64,000 nt of DNA from Cyclobacteriaceae bacterium (GTDB taxonomy: Bacteria > Bacteroidota > Bacteroidia > Cytophagales > Cyclobacteriaceae), in contig JALHRJ010000001.1 in the NCBI GenBank assembly GCA_022841475.1, positions 27,430-91,429 of the forward strand, read 5' to 3'. Below are positions 17,054 through 25,712 of this stretch, piece after piece. The first letter of the stretch is position 1. Each line of letters starts with the position of its first letter. A program made the translations under genes and the position numbers. The notes under the pieces are model-generated. The model was given only the letters and a program-made list of their open reading frames with translations. It was not told the DNA's origin and did not search any database.

Positions 17054-19345
17054 ATGAAACTTATAATCGCAGCTTTATTAGTCCTGTTTAACATTAGCAC
17101 ATTACGCGCTACTAATTATTATCTATCCGATAAAGGAAATGATAGAAACACGGGCACAAGTAAGACAACACCGTGGCAAAGTCTAGCAAACCTGGCAATG
17201 CAGGATTTAATCAAATCAGGTGACTCCATATTTTTTGAAAGAGGAAGCGTGTTTATTGGTACGTTGAGTGTTACCGAATCAAGTATCTATGTGGGAGCTT
17301 ATGGCCTGGGAAAAAAACCAATTATTAAAGGCTCTATTAAAATTGTCAACTGGGAGCTCTTCAAAAATAATATCTGGAAAAGCTATTGTAAGGAATGTAG
17401 TAAAGAACCGGCTAATGTATTTATTGGAGGGAATCCTCAGCCGTTAGGCAGATATCCGAATCAGGGGTATTTTGCCATTTCCAACGTTGCTGCAAATCGA
17501 CAATCGTTTACCGACAAAACCATATCCGCTACAGACTATTTCTGGAATCAATCTGAAGTAGTAGTAAGAAGTAGTCGATGGACGATTGATAAACTACCCG
17601 TGAACTCTTTTAGAAATAACACATTCACATATTCGCAACCACCTTCTTATCCACTTGAAAAGGGATTTGGATATTTCATTCAAAAGCACTTAGCTACACT
17701 GGACCAATCAGGTGAGTGGTTTTTTAATTCTGATACCAAAGAATTATTCTTATATATGGATGAAGGGTTAAGGCCCGGAAATAACATTGAAATCAGCTTC
17801 TACGAATTGGGACTCGAAATAGTAACTACCCATGATGTAACGATTGACGGTTTAGCCTTTATGAATCACCAATCAGGTTGCCTTGTAAAAAATAGTCTAA
17901 ATATCATAGTAAGGAATATTGAACAATTCAACTCGGGCAAAAATGGTTTCGAAATTATCGATTGTGAAAATCCAGTTGTAGAAAATAGTTTGATTGCTGA
18001 TTCAAATAATAACGGGGTAGAGTGGCTCAACAATTCCGGTGGGACTTTCATCTGCAATGAAATCCTTCGTACTGGTCTTATACCCGGACAAGGTGCAAAC
18101 GGAAATGGCAGTTATATCGCGTTGAATATTACTGCTAATAAAATCTCAATAGATACCACCCTGTTTCAATCTAACAAAATAGACAGTACTGGCTACTCAG
18201 GAATAGATTTTCGAACGGGCCATACATTTATTAAAAATAACCACATCAGTAATTTCTGTTTAACGAAAGATGACGGAGGCGGTATATATACCTGGGAAAA
18301 CAACCAGCTGGGCAAGCTCATTGAAGGTAACCATATTTCCAACGGTCGCGGGTCAGGGGAAGGAATTCTTAATTTTAATCAACGTTTTGCCAGTGGTATT
18401 TATATTGATGATCGCTCTAGTAACGTGGACATCTACAACAATACAATATCGCACTGCGCTACGGCCGGAATTTACCTTCACAATGCGCGTATGATATCTG
18501 TAAGAGAAAATAACATATCAGCCAATGGATTTACTGTATCAAATAAAGAAAAAGCACAATTATATATAAGGCTTGATAAACACGGGAAATATGGTGAAAA
18601 GAAAGAATTGGAATTGACCGTATCGAATAATAATTTGATTGCCTTACATGAAAACTCCCACTGTATATATTTAAGTGCTGACGAAAACCAGGATTTAGAA
18701 CAACTTGGCACATTCTCTAAAAATCAATTCAGTGGTCACATACTTAATCAAGCTATTGCAAAATCATATCATAAGACCGACCCGTGTTTAGCGCCAGAAA
18801 TATATACACTTGACCAGTGGCAACGAATTTCAATGCTAGAAAAAGGCTCAACATTCACTATTACACATAACACAGCATATAACAATGCTAGTAAAAACCT
18901 TATCAGCAATAGTAGTATGACTAAGGATGTTAGCGGTTGGATCATATGGCCAGAAAAGCAAAGACTTAAACAAGACAGGATAACTTCTGCGGAGAACCCA
19001 TCCCTTAACGTGATCATTGATTCTTTGAATACCGAGGCACTTGTCTATCATGGAGGATTTTCAGTAGGCAAAGAAAAGCTATATAGGCTATCCTTTACTG
19101 CCTGGAGCCATGTACCTATGTTACTGGAGTTCGTTCCGCTTATGGCTAATTCTCCCTGGCGAGCTTTGAGTGATTACATTTGTTTTCCTGTGAGTTCAAA
19201 AAGGCAATCATTTATCTATTATTTCCAGACAAATGAAAATAGTGTAAAAGCCAGAGTAAATTTCAAAAGCGATCAAAGTTTTTGGATCGATGATGTATCG
19301 CTTTATGAAATAATCGAGAAAAATAAATCAGACTTACCACTATAA
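17054..19345 (+). CDS. Secreted right-handed beta-helix protein, putative polysaccharide lyase or hydrolase
   Basis: Seen: signal peptide MKLIIAALLVLFNISTLRA, then TNYYLSDKGNDRNTGTSKTTPWQSL, the DUF1565-type start of many beta-helix enzymes. Asn-rich coils follow at about 240-560 (NGFEIIDCENPVVENSLIADSNNNGVEW). The C-terminal ~140 residues resemble a carbohydrate-binding beta-sandwich (ISNSSMTKDVSGWIIW ... FWIDDVSLYEI, CBM4/9-like). The track start at 17051 is TTG, and I take the ATG at 17054. It lies 12 bp after the WecG-like gene, so it is probably co-transcribed. Inference: it trims, modifies or releases the exopolysaccharide in the periplasm or outside. Confidence 0.72.
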   Translation: MKLIIAALLVLFNISTLRATNYYLSDKGNDRNTGTSKTTPWQSLANLAMQDLIKSGDSIFFERGSVFIGTLSVTESSIYVGAYGLGKKPIIKGSIKIVNWELFKNNIWKSYCKECSKEPANVFIGGNPQPLGRYPNQGYFAISNVAANRQSFTDKTISATDYFWNQSEVVVRSSRWTIDKLPVNSFRNNTFTYSQPPSYPLEKGFGYFIQKHLATLDQSGEWFFNSDTKELFLYMDEGLRPGNNIEISFYELGLEIVTTHDVTIDGLAFMNHQSGCLVKNSLNIIVRNIEQFNSGKNGFEIIDCENPVVENSLIADSNNNGVEWLNNSGGTFICNEILRTGLIPGQGANGNGSYIALNITANKISIDTTLFQSNKIDSTGYSGIDFRTGHTFIKNNHISNFCLTKDDGGGIYTWENNQLGKLIEGNHISNGRGSGEGILNFNQRFASGIYIDDRSSNVDIYNNTISHCATAGIYLHNARMISVRENNISANGFTVSNKEKAQLYIRLDKHGKYGEKKELELTVSNNNLIALHENSHCIYLSADENQDLEQLGTFSKNQFSGHILNQAIAKSYHKTDPCLAPEIYTLDQWQRISMLEKGSTFTITHNTAYNNASKNLISNSSMTKDVSGWIIWPEKQRLKQDRITSAENPSLNVIIDSLNTEALVYHGGFSVGKEKLYRLSFTAWSHVPMLLEFVPLMANSPWRALSDYICFPVSSKRQSFIYYFQTNENSVKARVNFKSDQSFWIDDVSLYEIIEKNKSDLPL

Positions 19346-19353
19346 TTGCCAGA

Positions 19354-20568
19354 TTATACCGGAACTAAATCCTGATCAATTCTGCTGTGAGATGGGTATT
19401 TATTTCGCTCAATAGTTTTATCATATATATCCGTTAATTGAGAGTAATTCGTTGACGGTGTATAGTATTTTAGATAATAGTCTCTTGCATTCATAGAAAT
19501 ACTCCTTCGAAAAGATTCAGATTTAGTTATCTCCATAATCTTTAATATCAAATCTTTTTCATTCCCCGATTCAAAAAGTAAACCATTTACTTTGTCAACA
19601 AATATTTCACTCATCGCCCCGAGATCAGAAGCAATAATAGGCGTACCGGTTGAAAATGCCTCTGCAATAGTAACCGGAAAACCCTCATACCAGGTTGATG
19701 GAAAAATCAAGGCTGTACATCGTTTGAGATAGTCGATCACTATTTCTTTTGGTTGAAATCCAACAAAAGAAATGGATGGATTTTGAAGTGCATAATATTC
19801 TACCACAGATTTTAGTGGACCATCGCCCACTATTATAAGTTTAAAATGATACATACTAGCAGCATTCAGCAACGTGCTAATACCTTTCTCCTCTGTAAGC
19901 CTGCCTATAAAAAGAAAATAATCTTCACGTACCTGTTGGCCAATACCTAAATCCTCTACAAAATTAGGTTTCACAAATAGCTTGTCCGGAGGCAGCGCAA
20001 TTGCAGCATTCATAAACTTTTCTCTTGCGAATTGAGTAAGCGCGATATAAGCTCCAACTTTATACTTCCAGGTACCCAACCAGTGATGGAAAGCAGTCAT
20101 ACATACGACCCCAGCAGTTTGCCATTTGGAGTTTCTATAAACTCCCTTCCATATCGCATTCCAGGGAATGATAGAATGTATACTGGTTTCATTTATCTGG
20201 CCGTTATAGAAAAGTGTAGCGCTTGGGCAAATAAGCCGGTAGTTATGTAGCGTTAAAACAATCGGAATATGTAATTGATTTGCCACAAGAAATACAGAAG
20301 GGGACACAATAGGAAGAAAGTTGTGTACATGAATTATATCGGGATCAAACTCAAGTATTTTTCTTTTAATTAATCTGGCACTATCTGGATTGTAAATGGT
20401 TTTCAGGCCCGACATAATTTTTTTAAAGGGCGTATTGATTGTTGCGTTCTCATAAACAAGTTGCTCCACCATGTGTCCATGTTGAACAAGCAACTCGCTC
20501 TCCGATTTAAAAACTGAATCTTCGCCACCAGCCTGCTTATATTTATTATGAATTACCAGAATTCTCAT
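19354..20568 (-). CDS. Glycosyltransferase family 4
   Basis: Seen: N-terminal MRILVIHNKYKQAGGEDSVFKSE (GT-B acceptor domain with the GGEDSV loop), DIIHVHNFLPIVSPSV, DYFLFIGRLTEEKGISTLLNA, and the donor site YEGFPVTIAEAFSTGTPIIASDLGAMSEIF with the E-x7-E pattern. 404 aa, full length. Family: retaining transferases that use nucleotide sugars at the cytoplasmic membrane. Convergent with the beta-helix gene (8-bp gap) and 5 bp after the degenerate methyltransferase gene, with which it forms a two-gene unit. Donor unknown. Confidence 0.9.
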   Translation of the reverse strand: MRILVIHNKYKQAGGEDSVFKSESELLVQHGHMVEQLVYENATINTPFKKIMSGLKTIYNPDSARLIKRKILEFDPDIIHVHNFLPIVSPSVFLVANQLHIPIVLTLHNYRLICPSATLFYNGQINETSIHSIIPWNAIWKGVYRNSKWQTAGVVCMTAFHHWLGTWKYKVGAYIALTQFAREKFMNAAIALPPDKLFVKPNFVEDLGIGQQVREDYFLFIGRLTEEKGISTLLNAASMYHFKLIIVGDGPLKSVVEYYALQNPSISFVGFQPKEIVIDYLKRCTALIFPSTWYEGFPVTIAEAFSTGTPIIASDLGAMSEIFVDKVNGLLFESGNEKDLILKIMEITKSESFRRSISMNARDYYLKYYTPSTNYSQLTDIYDKTIERNKYPSHSRIDQDLVPV

Positions 20569-20573
20569 AAATT

Positions 20574-21404
20574 CTACAAAGACCTCAATTGATGCTGATC
20601 GAATTGTCTTGTCAGATTTCTGTCTATCAATTTGTCTTGAAATTTGATATAGGCATTCAACTCAGATATTCCTTTGTCTCTTTCACTACCTCTGAGCAAG
20701 CGCACACTATTGGCTATAGTGAGTTTATGATTTTCCTTGTGCTTTGCATAAACCCGAAGTGAACCCGGAGGGAAACATTCAATCACATCATAACTAATCA
20801 AGCTGTGATACTTAAGTATTTTTTCAAATGTTGTGAATGAATAATAGGGAAACATGTTACCTATAACGACTCCACTTTCTTCAGCCATCCATGGCAATAA
20901 ATAAAGGAACTCAAAGGTGACAGAACCCTCCGGCTTCAGAAATAATTTTATGGCCGAGATGAAATCATTGATATCAGTTGCATATGTCAGCGCATCATGA
21001 CACATTAAGAAATCAGCTTTCCCATATACATCCATAAGCGTATGTAAATTTCTATTTCCGAATATCGGGTACCCATTTACCCTGGGATCAGCAAACTCTG
21101 CTACAAGTCGTGCATTCTCATTTTCAAACTTTTTAAATATTCGATGTGTATACTTTTGAAGTTCTAATAACCTGGCTGAAGAAAATGAAGAAAGATAAAA
21201 ACTTTCGATCTCCGATAGTTTTACATCCACCACTGACTGCACCAGAAAACAATGGGAACATACGTAGGTTGGAATTAAAACAAACGATCCACCCATTTCC
21301 ATTTCACTGCGGTTCTGATAGAATTCAATATCCGCAAAGGAATATTCCAGTTCTGCACCACAAAATTTGCATTTGTTCTTATCAACGTCTTTTTCGTTAT
21401 TCAT
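20574..21404 (-). CDS. Degenerate C-methyltransferase-like protein
   Basis: Seen: N-terminal zinc-type cluster CKFCGAEL ... YVCSHCFLVQ, as in sugar C-methyltransferases (TylC3/NovU/EvaC type). Then come GKADFLMCHDALTYATDINDFISAIKLFLKPEGSVTFEFLYLLP and FPPGSLRVYAKH, which match the middle of that family. Odd: the SAM-binding glycine loop (normally of the VLEIGxNDG kind) is replaced by LVAEFADPRVNGYP, and the usual C-terminal ~120 residues are missing (276 aa against about 400). It probably no longer binds SAM, and may be a decaying gene or a repurposed scaffold. The ORF is otherwise open and its downstream neighbour begins 5 bp later, so translation seems maintained. Confidence 0.6.
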   Translation of the reverse strand: MNNEKDVDKNKCKFCGAELEYSFADIEFYQNRSEMEMGGSFVLIPTYVCSHCFLVQSVVDVKLSEIESFYLSSFSSARLLELQKYTHRIFKKFENENARLVAEFADPRVNGYPIFGNRNLHTLMDVYGKADFLMCHDALTYATDINDFISAIKLFLKPEGSVTFEFLYLLPWMAEESGVVIGNMFPYYSFTTFEKILKYHSLISYDVIECFPPGSLRVYAKHKENHKLTIANSVRLLRGSERDKGISELNAYIKFQDKLIDRNLTRQFDQHQLRSL

Positions 21405-21536
21405 AAATAGTCACTTCGACAATTTCAATTTTTTTGAACTCTTTTTACTTTAAATAAGTTCTGGCAGGCATTGCATGGTGATTTAGATATTGCATATTGC
21501 GAACCACCAATCAAGATACTACGCTTAATCCTGACA

Positions 21537-21602
21537 TTTAGCGATTAGAATCTTTCAGAATGATGATCTTCGTCATCAATCCATAAAACATTAATCGCTA
21601 AA
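21537..21602. repeat. 11-bp inverted repeat enclosing a Crp-like site
   Basis: TTTAGCGATTA at 21537-21547 is exactly complementary to TAATCGCTAAA at 21592-21602. The inner palindrome TGATGA-TCTTCG-TCATCA lies between them. The 66-bp structure could be a compound operator or an RNA hairpin. Confidence 0.6.
21563..21576. promoter_or_regulatory. Crp/Fnr-like palindrome, site 3
   Basis: ATGATCTTCGTCAT: perfect ATGA-N6-TCAT, extended to TGATGA-N6-TCATCA. It is in the divergent gap between the methyltransferase/GT4 unit and the beta-helix lipoprotein gene. Confidence 0.5.
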
Positions 21603-21734
21603 ACCACCGCTTGAACGACTCTCAACGGGAATTACCGAAGGATGCTTTTACCCGTATTGTGAAAATTGCACCATTGCAACGCAGTTAGGAAGGTAATACT
21701 TTGAAGTAACAGATGTTCGGGATCAGTGGGGAGG

Positions 21735-21760
21735 CTTAAATGGGACAGCGCTCATTTAAG
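21735..21760. repeat. Inverted repeat CTTAAATG/CATTTAAG
   Basis: Eight-bp perfect arms at 21735-21742 and 21753-21760 with a 10-nt spacer (GGACAGCGCT), 116 bp upstream of the lipoprotein start. Possible operator. No T-run follows that would suggest a terminator. Confidence 0.4.
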
Positions 21761-21876
21761 AATAGAAAGTAGAAACACCCTTGTAGATCTAAGTAGTCAC
21801 ATAATGTCCTTGGAAAAAAAATCATTTTCCGGGTCGGGGAAGAATTACGTCCAAAAAAATAGCTGCCCATTATACG

Positions 21877-23967
21877 ATGAATAAAGCCTTAATATGCATT
21901 GCCGCTATGCTATTGCTTTTACAAGGATGCGATAGTGAATTAATAACGCCAGAGCCCAACCAACAAATGGTTGCAAATCAATCTCAGTCGCTGAGTTCCA
22001 ATCTGGTAGCAGCAAATACAAAATTTGTTAGTACTGCCGGAAATGACGCTGCAGATGGAACCCTGGAAAGACCCTGGAAGAGCTTACGGTATGCCGTAAC
22101 TAAAGTCCCCGCCAATCAGGGTTACACCATTCAACTTTCCACTGGAACTTTTATTGAGTCTGGCCTCATCGAAATTCCCCCCGGTGTAAATATCGTAGGT
22201 GCTGGTATCGATAAGACAATTCTTAAAAGTGCAGGTTCCTTTCACTATTACCCTTCTTCACCAGGATATGCTTTGGATAAGTATCTCCTGCGAATGAACG
22301 GAAGCAGCCCGATGAATGGCAATCAAGCCCTAAGGGGATTTACTGTTGACGGTGACTCCAAAAAATTGCATGGTGGTATTTATATCCGCTATCGCAATAC
22401 TGTTACCATTGAAAATGTGAAAGTTCAGAATACAAACTTCAATGGCATCTGGCTATGGGATGTAAAAGATTCAAAAATCAAAAATTCGCAAATCATCAAC
22501 AGCTCGTGGGGAAATACATCGTACTGCTCAGGCGCGTTGAATCTGGGTAATCTGGAGCGGGTAGAGATCGATCAACTTACCGTGGATGAAAACAAAGGCT
22601 ATGGAATAAAAGCCATAGGACCGAGTGGGAATAATAATATTAAGAATTTAAAGATACATGATAGCCGCATTTCAGTTCATCCCTATGGGTTATGGAAATC
22701 TGGTGGCGCCCCGAACATAGCCATCGAATTATGGCAGGTTAATCTCGTGGGTTCCGAAATCTATAACACGTATGTCGACAATACGATCTCTCTCGTGAAT
22801 AGTAATGCGACTCCATCCACAGGTATACAAACAATCCGTGTCCATCACAACATAATAGATCTGGAAACGCGCGCCAAAGGTGCCGGATATGGTATAGAAC
22901 TAACCATTCATGATGCCGAAATAGATCACAACTATTTTATAAAAGGAACCAATGGGATTGCCAATTGGGATCATGCTATGAAAAACTGGAACATTCATCA
23001 TAACACCTTTTATGCACTACAAGGAACATATCCTGGTGAAATAGTACGTTCGCAAAAGAATGGTTTACACAACGTTAAGTTGTACAATAATACTATTGAG
23101 TTTGCCGGCACCAAAACAATGAATGTAGTTGGACTTTATGGTGGCAGTAGTGATAACATTGACATCAAGAATAATCTCGTTATTAATAGCAACACGGGTT
23201 ATAGTTATTATCCGAACAAACTAATTCATCTGGAAAATGGAGCCAAGGTAAGTACGCTTACGGTGAAGAATAATTTATTTTCCGGATTACCTTTTGGAAG
23301 TGTGGCGGGTAGTTACTCTTCGAATTTAACGTCCGATCCACAAATCGCTAAAACAGGTAATCGCCCTGATGCCTATTATCAACCCAAAGCAGGAAGTCCA
23401 CTGATTAATGCAGGGCTTAATGTTAACTTTCCCTTCGTGGGCTCAGCACCTGATATTGGTGCCTTTGAAACTGGTGCAACAACTACCTCATCTCCAATAT
23501 CAACTCCAGTAGTTAATACACCATCTGGCTCAGTTGTTCAACTATATTTAGATTCATCCGATGCCTTTCTTGGTGGAAAAGTAACCACAGGCTACGATGC
23601 GGTCGCTAAAAATGGTAATTATTTTTATGTGCCATCGGGCAACGGCAGAAATTATATGATACCCCCGCCAGGCACTGCTACTTTTAAATTCCAGCTTCCG
23701 ACAACAGACGATTATGTTATTTGGGCAAAAGTGAAATCACCATCTACTTCCGATCAAGGCTATCATGTTTATGATGGAAAAGGCAAATGGATTAAATGGC
23801 TTGCCGGTGTTCAAACTTCATGGACCTGGGTAAAAGTAACCGAGGGTAACACGCCTGCCATGTTTGATTTTGAACAAGGAGCCAATGAATTTAAAATGGC
23901 ATGGTATGATGATAATGTTAAGGTTGATCAGGTATTGATAACAAATGACCTATTGTTTAATCCTTAA
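21877..23967 (+). CDS. Beta-helix lipoprotein with C-terminal carbohydrate-binding-like domain
   Basis: Seen: lipoprotein signal MNKALICIAAMLLLLQGC with lipobox Cys18. A DUF1565-type start follows (FVSTAGNDAADGTLERPWKSLRYAV), then right-handed beta-helix coils from about 90 to 530 (GGIYIRYRNTVTIENVKVQNTNFNGIWLWD). After a Thr/Ser/Pro linker (TTTSSPISTPVVNTPSGS), the last ~140 residues look like a CBM6/35-type sandwich (DAFLGGKVTTGYDAV ... KVKSPSTSDQGYHVYDG). Inference: an outer-membrane enzyme or binding protein for polyuronide or the cell's own exopolysaccharide. The catalytic residues of any given lyase family cannot be fixed by eye. Ends near a strong bidirectional terminator. Confidence 0.75.
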   Translation: MNKALICIAAMLLLLQGCDSELITPEPNQQMVANQSQSLSSNLVAANTKFVSTAGNDAADGTLERPWKSLRYAVTKVPANQGYTIQLSTGTFIESGLIEIPPGVNIVGAGIDKTILKSAGSFHYYPSSPGYALDKYLLRMNGSSPMNGNQALRGFTVDGDSKKLHGGIYIRYRNTVTIENVKVQNTNFNGIWLWDVKDSKIKNSQIINSSWGNTSYCSGALNLGNLERVEIDQLTVDENKGYGIKAIGPSGNNNIKNLKIHDSRISVHPYGLWKSGGAPNIAIELWQVNLVGSEIYNTYVDNTISLVNSNATPSTGIQTIRVHHNIIDLETRAKGAGYGIELTIHDAEIDHNYFIKGTNGIANWDHAMKNWNIHHNTFYALQGTYPGEIVRSQKNGLHNVKLYNNTIEFAGTKTMNVVGLYGGSSDNIDIKNNLVINSNTGYSYYPNKLIHLENGAKVSTLTVKNNLFSGLPFGSVAGSYSSNLTSDPQIAKTGNRPDAYYQPKAGSPLINAGLNVNFPFVGSAPDIGAFETGATTTSSPISTPVVNTPSGSVVQLYLDSSDAFLGGKVTTGYDAVAKNGNYFYVPSGNGRNYMIPPPGTATFKFQLPTTDDYVIWAKVKSPSTSDQGYHVYDGKGKWIKWLAGVQTSWTWVKVTEGNTPAMFDFEQGANEFKMAWYDDNVKVDQVLITNDLLFNP

Positions 23968-24023
23968 TCAAAGTCGTTTTGTGCCAGTAGATTAAATTCG
24001 ATTTATAACCAGTTTATTGTAAT

Positions 24024-24065
24024 GAAAGAAATCCCTGATTAAATTTTTAATCAGGGATTTCTTTC
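24024..24065. terminator. Perfect 20-bp inverted repeat, bidirectional terminator
   Basis: GAAAGAAATCCCTGATTAAA (24024-24043) and its exact complement (24046-24065) are split by a 2-nt spacer. It sits between two convergent genes, and the A/T-rich arm ends give a U-tract in either direction. Confidence 0.9.
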
Positions 24066-24099
24066 TTCTCAAAATCGTTTCATCTATATGAGCTGCTAA

Positions 24100-25368
24100 T
24101 CAAGGCTTTTCAGCAGTGTATAAGGTTGCCACTTCCGTTTCGGTAAGTGCTACTTTGAAAATTCTCACATCGTCCATAAGTCCTTTATAATGATACGTAT
24201 AAATTTCGGCTGGATTAGCCCAATCATGTAAAACCACACGGTTCTGGCTAGCTTGAATAAATCCAAGTGCTAATTTATTTCCACCATCCATATTTCCTGC
24301 AAATTTTACTCCTGTTACGTTTCTCCTCGCATCATCTATTGGCCAAAGATCAAAATCACTTTGTTTTACCATTTCACCATTGAGATACATAGTAGATAAT
24401 TTAGAAGCAGCATCATACGTACAAACAACGTGTGCCCATTTATCCTTAAAGTAGGTAGACCCAACACCACCGCCATGTGGCTGCACATCTTTATGAAAAG
24501 TCCAACCTTGATATCCGCCATTACTCATCATAGCACCTGTACCTGAAAACAAGTTGTCTTCGGCATCGGAGGGACTCGTGCCCTGATCAAATTGAGTAGC
24601 AAATTTAATCCATGACCAATCACTGGCGAGTTCCATGTGAAAACCCTTCCAAGCACCCAGCCCTAGAACAAAATGTCCATTTCTGGCTGCGTCTGCTTTA
24701 ATCCATGCACTAAGTGTCATACTATTATGTGCCATGTATTGCTCACCATCAGGAATTTCGACAATCGTGGTTGTTCCGTTAAACTCCCCTGCTAATCCTT
24801 CATAGCCGAACCGATCTACATTAAACGTTAGATCTCGAACGTCTGCCACAAGGGGTGTATGATCACCGGCTTCGTCATTCATATTCCCTGAGAACGAAAA
24901 ATAAGAAAGTTGATTAACGGATTGAGGTGGCACTACATTAGTTCTTCCATACGTTTTAAAATTATAGTCTGCTACAGCGGCAGGCGCTCCATCCGTAGCT
25001 TTCAGTGAAGATCCAATAGATATTGTATGGTTAGTTCCATTCATCATCAAATTGGTAGGCGTTATTGTAACATCAGTTCCTACCGTTGTTAATGTGCTTG
25101 GCACTCCCACTCCATCCATTTTGATTGCAATCGAATTTAAATCTACTGTCGATACATCCACCTCTTTATCAAAGGTTATAATAACCGATGAATTTACGGG
25201 AATGTCTGTTTTCACAGAGGCTCCATAAAGAGGCACCCCCAAATTCGTTGCTACACTTACTACTGTTAAAGGCCGTGGGTCCGCTTCTTTATCCTCACAG
25301 GCTTGTTGAAGCACCGTAACCATTGCGGTTACGAGCACAACTTTTAAAATTGTTGCAATTTTTTTCAT
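24100..25368 (-). CDS. LamG-domain lipoprotein with N-terminal Ig-like domain
   Basis: Seen: lipoprotein signal MKKIATILKVVLVTAMVTVLQQAC (Cys24). A bacterial Ig-like segment follows at about 40-135 (VNSSVIITFDKEVDVSTVDLNSIAIKMDG), as in the Big_5/SbsA_Ig type. Then comes a LamG/concanavalin-A-like domain at about 150-420 (FNGTTTIVEIPDGEQYMAHNSMTLSAWIKADAARNGHFVLGLG; WAHVVCTYDAASKLSTMYLNGEMV; YKGLMDDVRIFKVALTETEVATLY). Family: such proteins bind carbohydrate at the cell surface. Beside the beta-helix lipoprotein it suggests a surface module for holding or processing the polysaccharide. It has its own 344-bp upstream region. Confidence 0.8.
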   Translation of the reverse strand: MKKIATILKVVLVTAMVTVLQQACEDKEADPRPLTVVSVATNLGVPLYGASVKTDIPVNSSVIITFDKEVDVSTVDLNSIAIKMDGVGVPSTLTTVGTDVTITPTNLMMNGTNHTISIGSSLKATDGAPAAVADYNFKTYGRTNVVPPQSVNQLSYFSFSGNMNDEAGDHTPLVADVRDLTFNVDRFGYEGLAGEFNGTTTIVEIPDGEQYMAHNSMTLSAWIKADAARNGHFVLGLGAWKGFHMELASDWSWIKFATQFDQGTSPSDAEDNLFSGTGAMMSNGGYQGWTFHKDVQPHGGGVGSTYFKDKWAHVVCTYDAASKLSTMYLNGEMVKQSDFDLWPIDDARRNVTGVKFAGNMDGGNKLALGFIQASQNRVVLHDWANPAEIYTYHYKGLMDDVRIFKVALTETEVATLYTAEKP

Positions 25369-25712
25369 GTTTTCTTGTTTTGGTTAATATTCACTTCTCT
25401 TCATCCCTATCAATCTACCACTTATGAAACCAAGACTTTAACTACCAACGAAGGCTATAGATGAGTTGCTTATTATGTGTACAATTTTGTGCCATATTTA
25501 TTTTCTTTATGTAAATGAATTTTTGAAAGCATTTTAATACAGCATAAATAGATTGTGGAGATTGCGTGGTCTAGATTGTGGAATTTAATACTCGTTGGAA
25601 ATTACTTTATAGTGGTTGCAGAAGATTTCAAAATGTAATTTGATAAACAATAGGTAATGGAATTTTACTGCGCGAACAGCGCATCTATCTCAGGATGAAT
25701 TTCCATTTAAGT
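25369..25712. other. 344-bp intergenic region
   Basis: Very A/T-rich, between the LamG lipoprotein gene (its 5' side) and the end of the GT4 gene. It contains a small GC-rich hairpin TGCGC-GAACA-GCGCA at 25669-25683, just after the end of the long minus-strand operon, possibly a weak terminator. The remainder presumably holds the LamG gene promoter. No Crp-like site or coding potential seen. Confidence 0.5.

Larger units (their letters stand above)
21405..21876. other. 472-bp divergent intergenic region with nested inverted repeats
   Basis: Separates the minus-strand methyltransferase/GT4 pair from the plus-strand beta-helix lipoprotein gene. It holds a Crp-like palindrome (21563-21576) nested inside an 11-bp inverted repeat TTTAGCGATTA/TAATCGCTAAA (21537-21547 and 21592-21602), and a second inverted repeat CTTAAATG/CATTTAAG (21735-21742 and 21753-21760). 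I see no credible coding region and no recognisable RNA family. Confidence 0.6.

Noticed and set aside
21447-21465. Another sigma-54-like match, CTGGCAGGCATTGCAT.
   Set aside because: The spacing between GG and GC is two bases too short.
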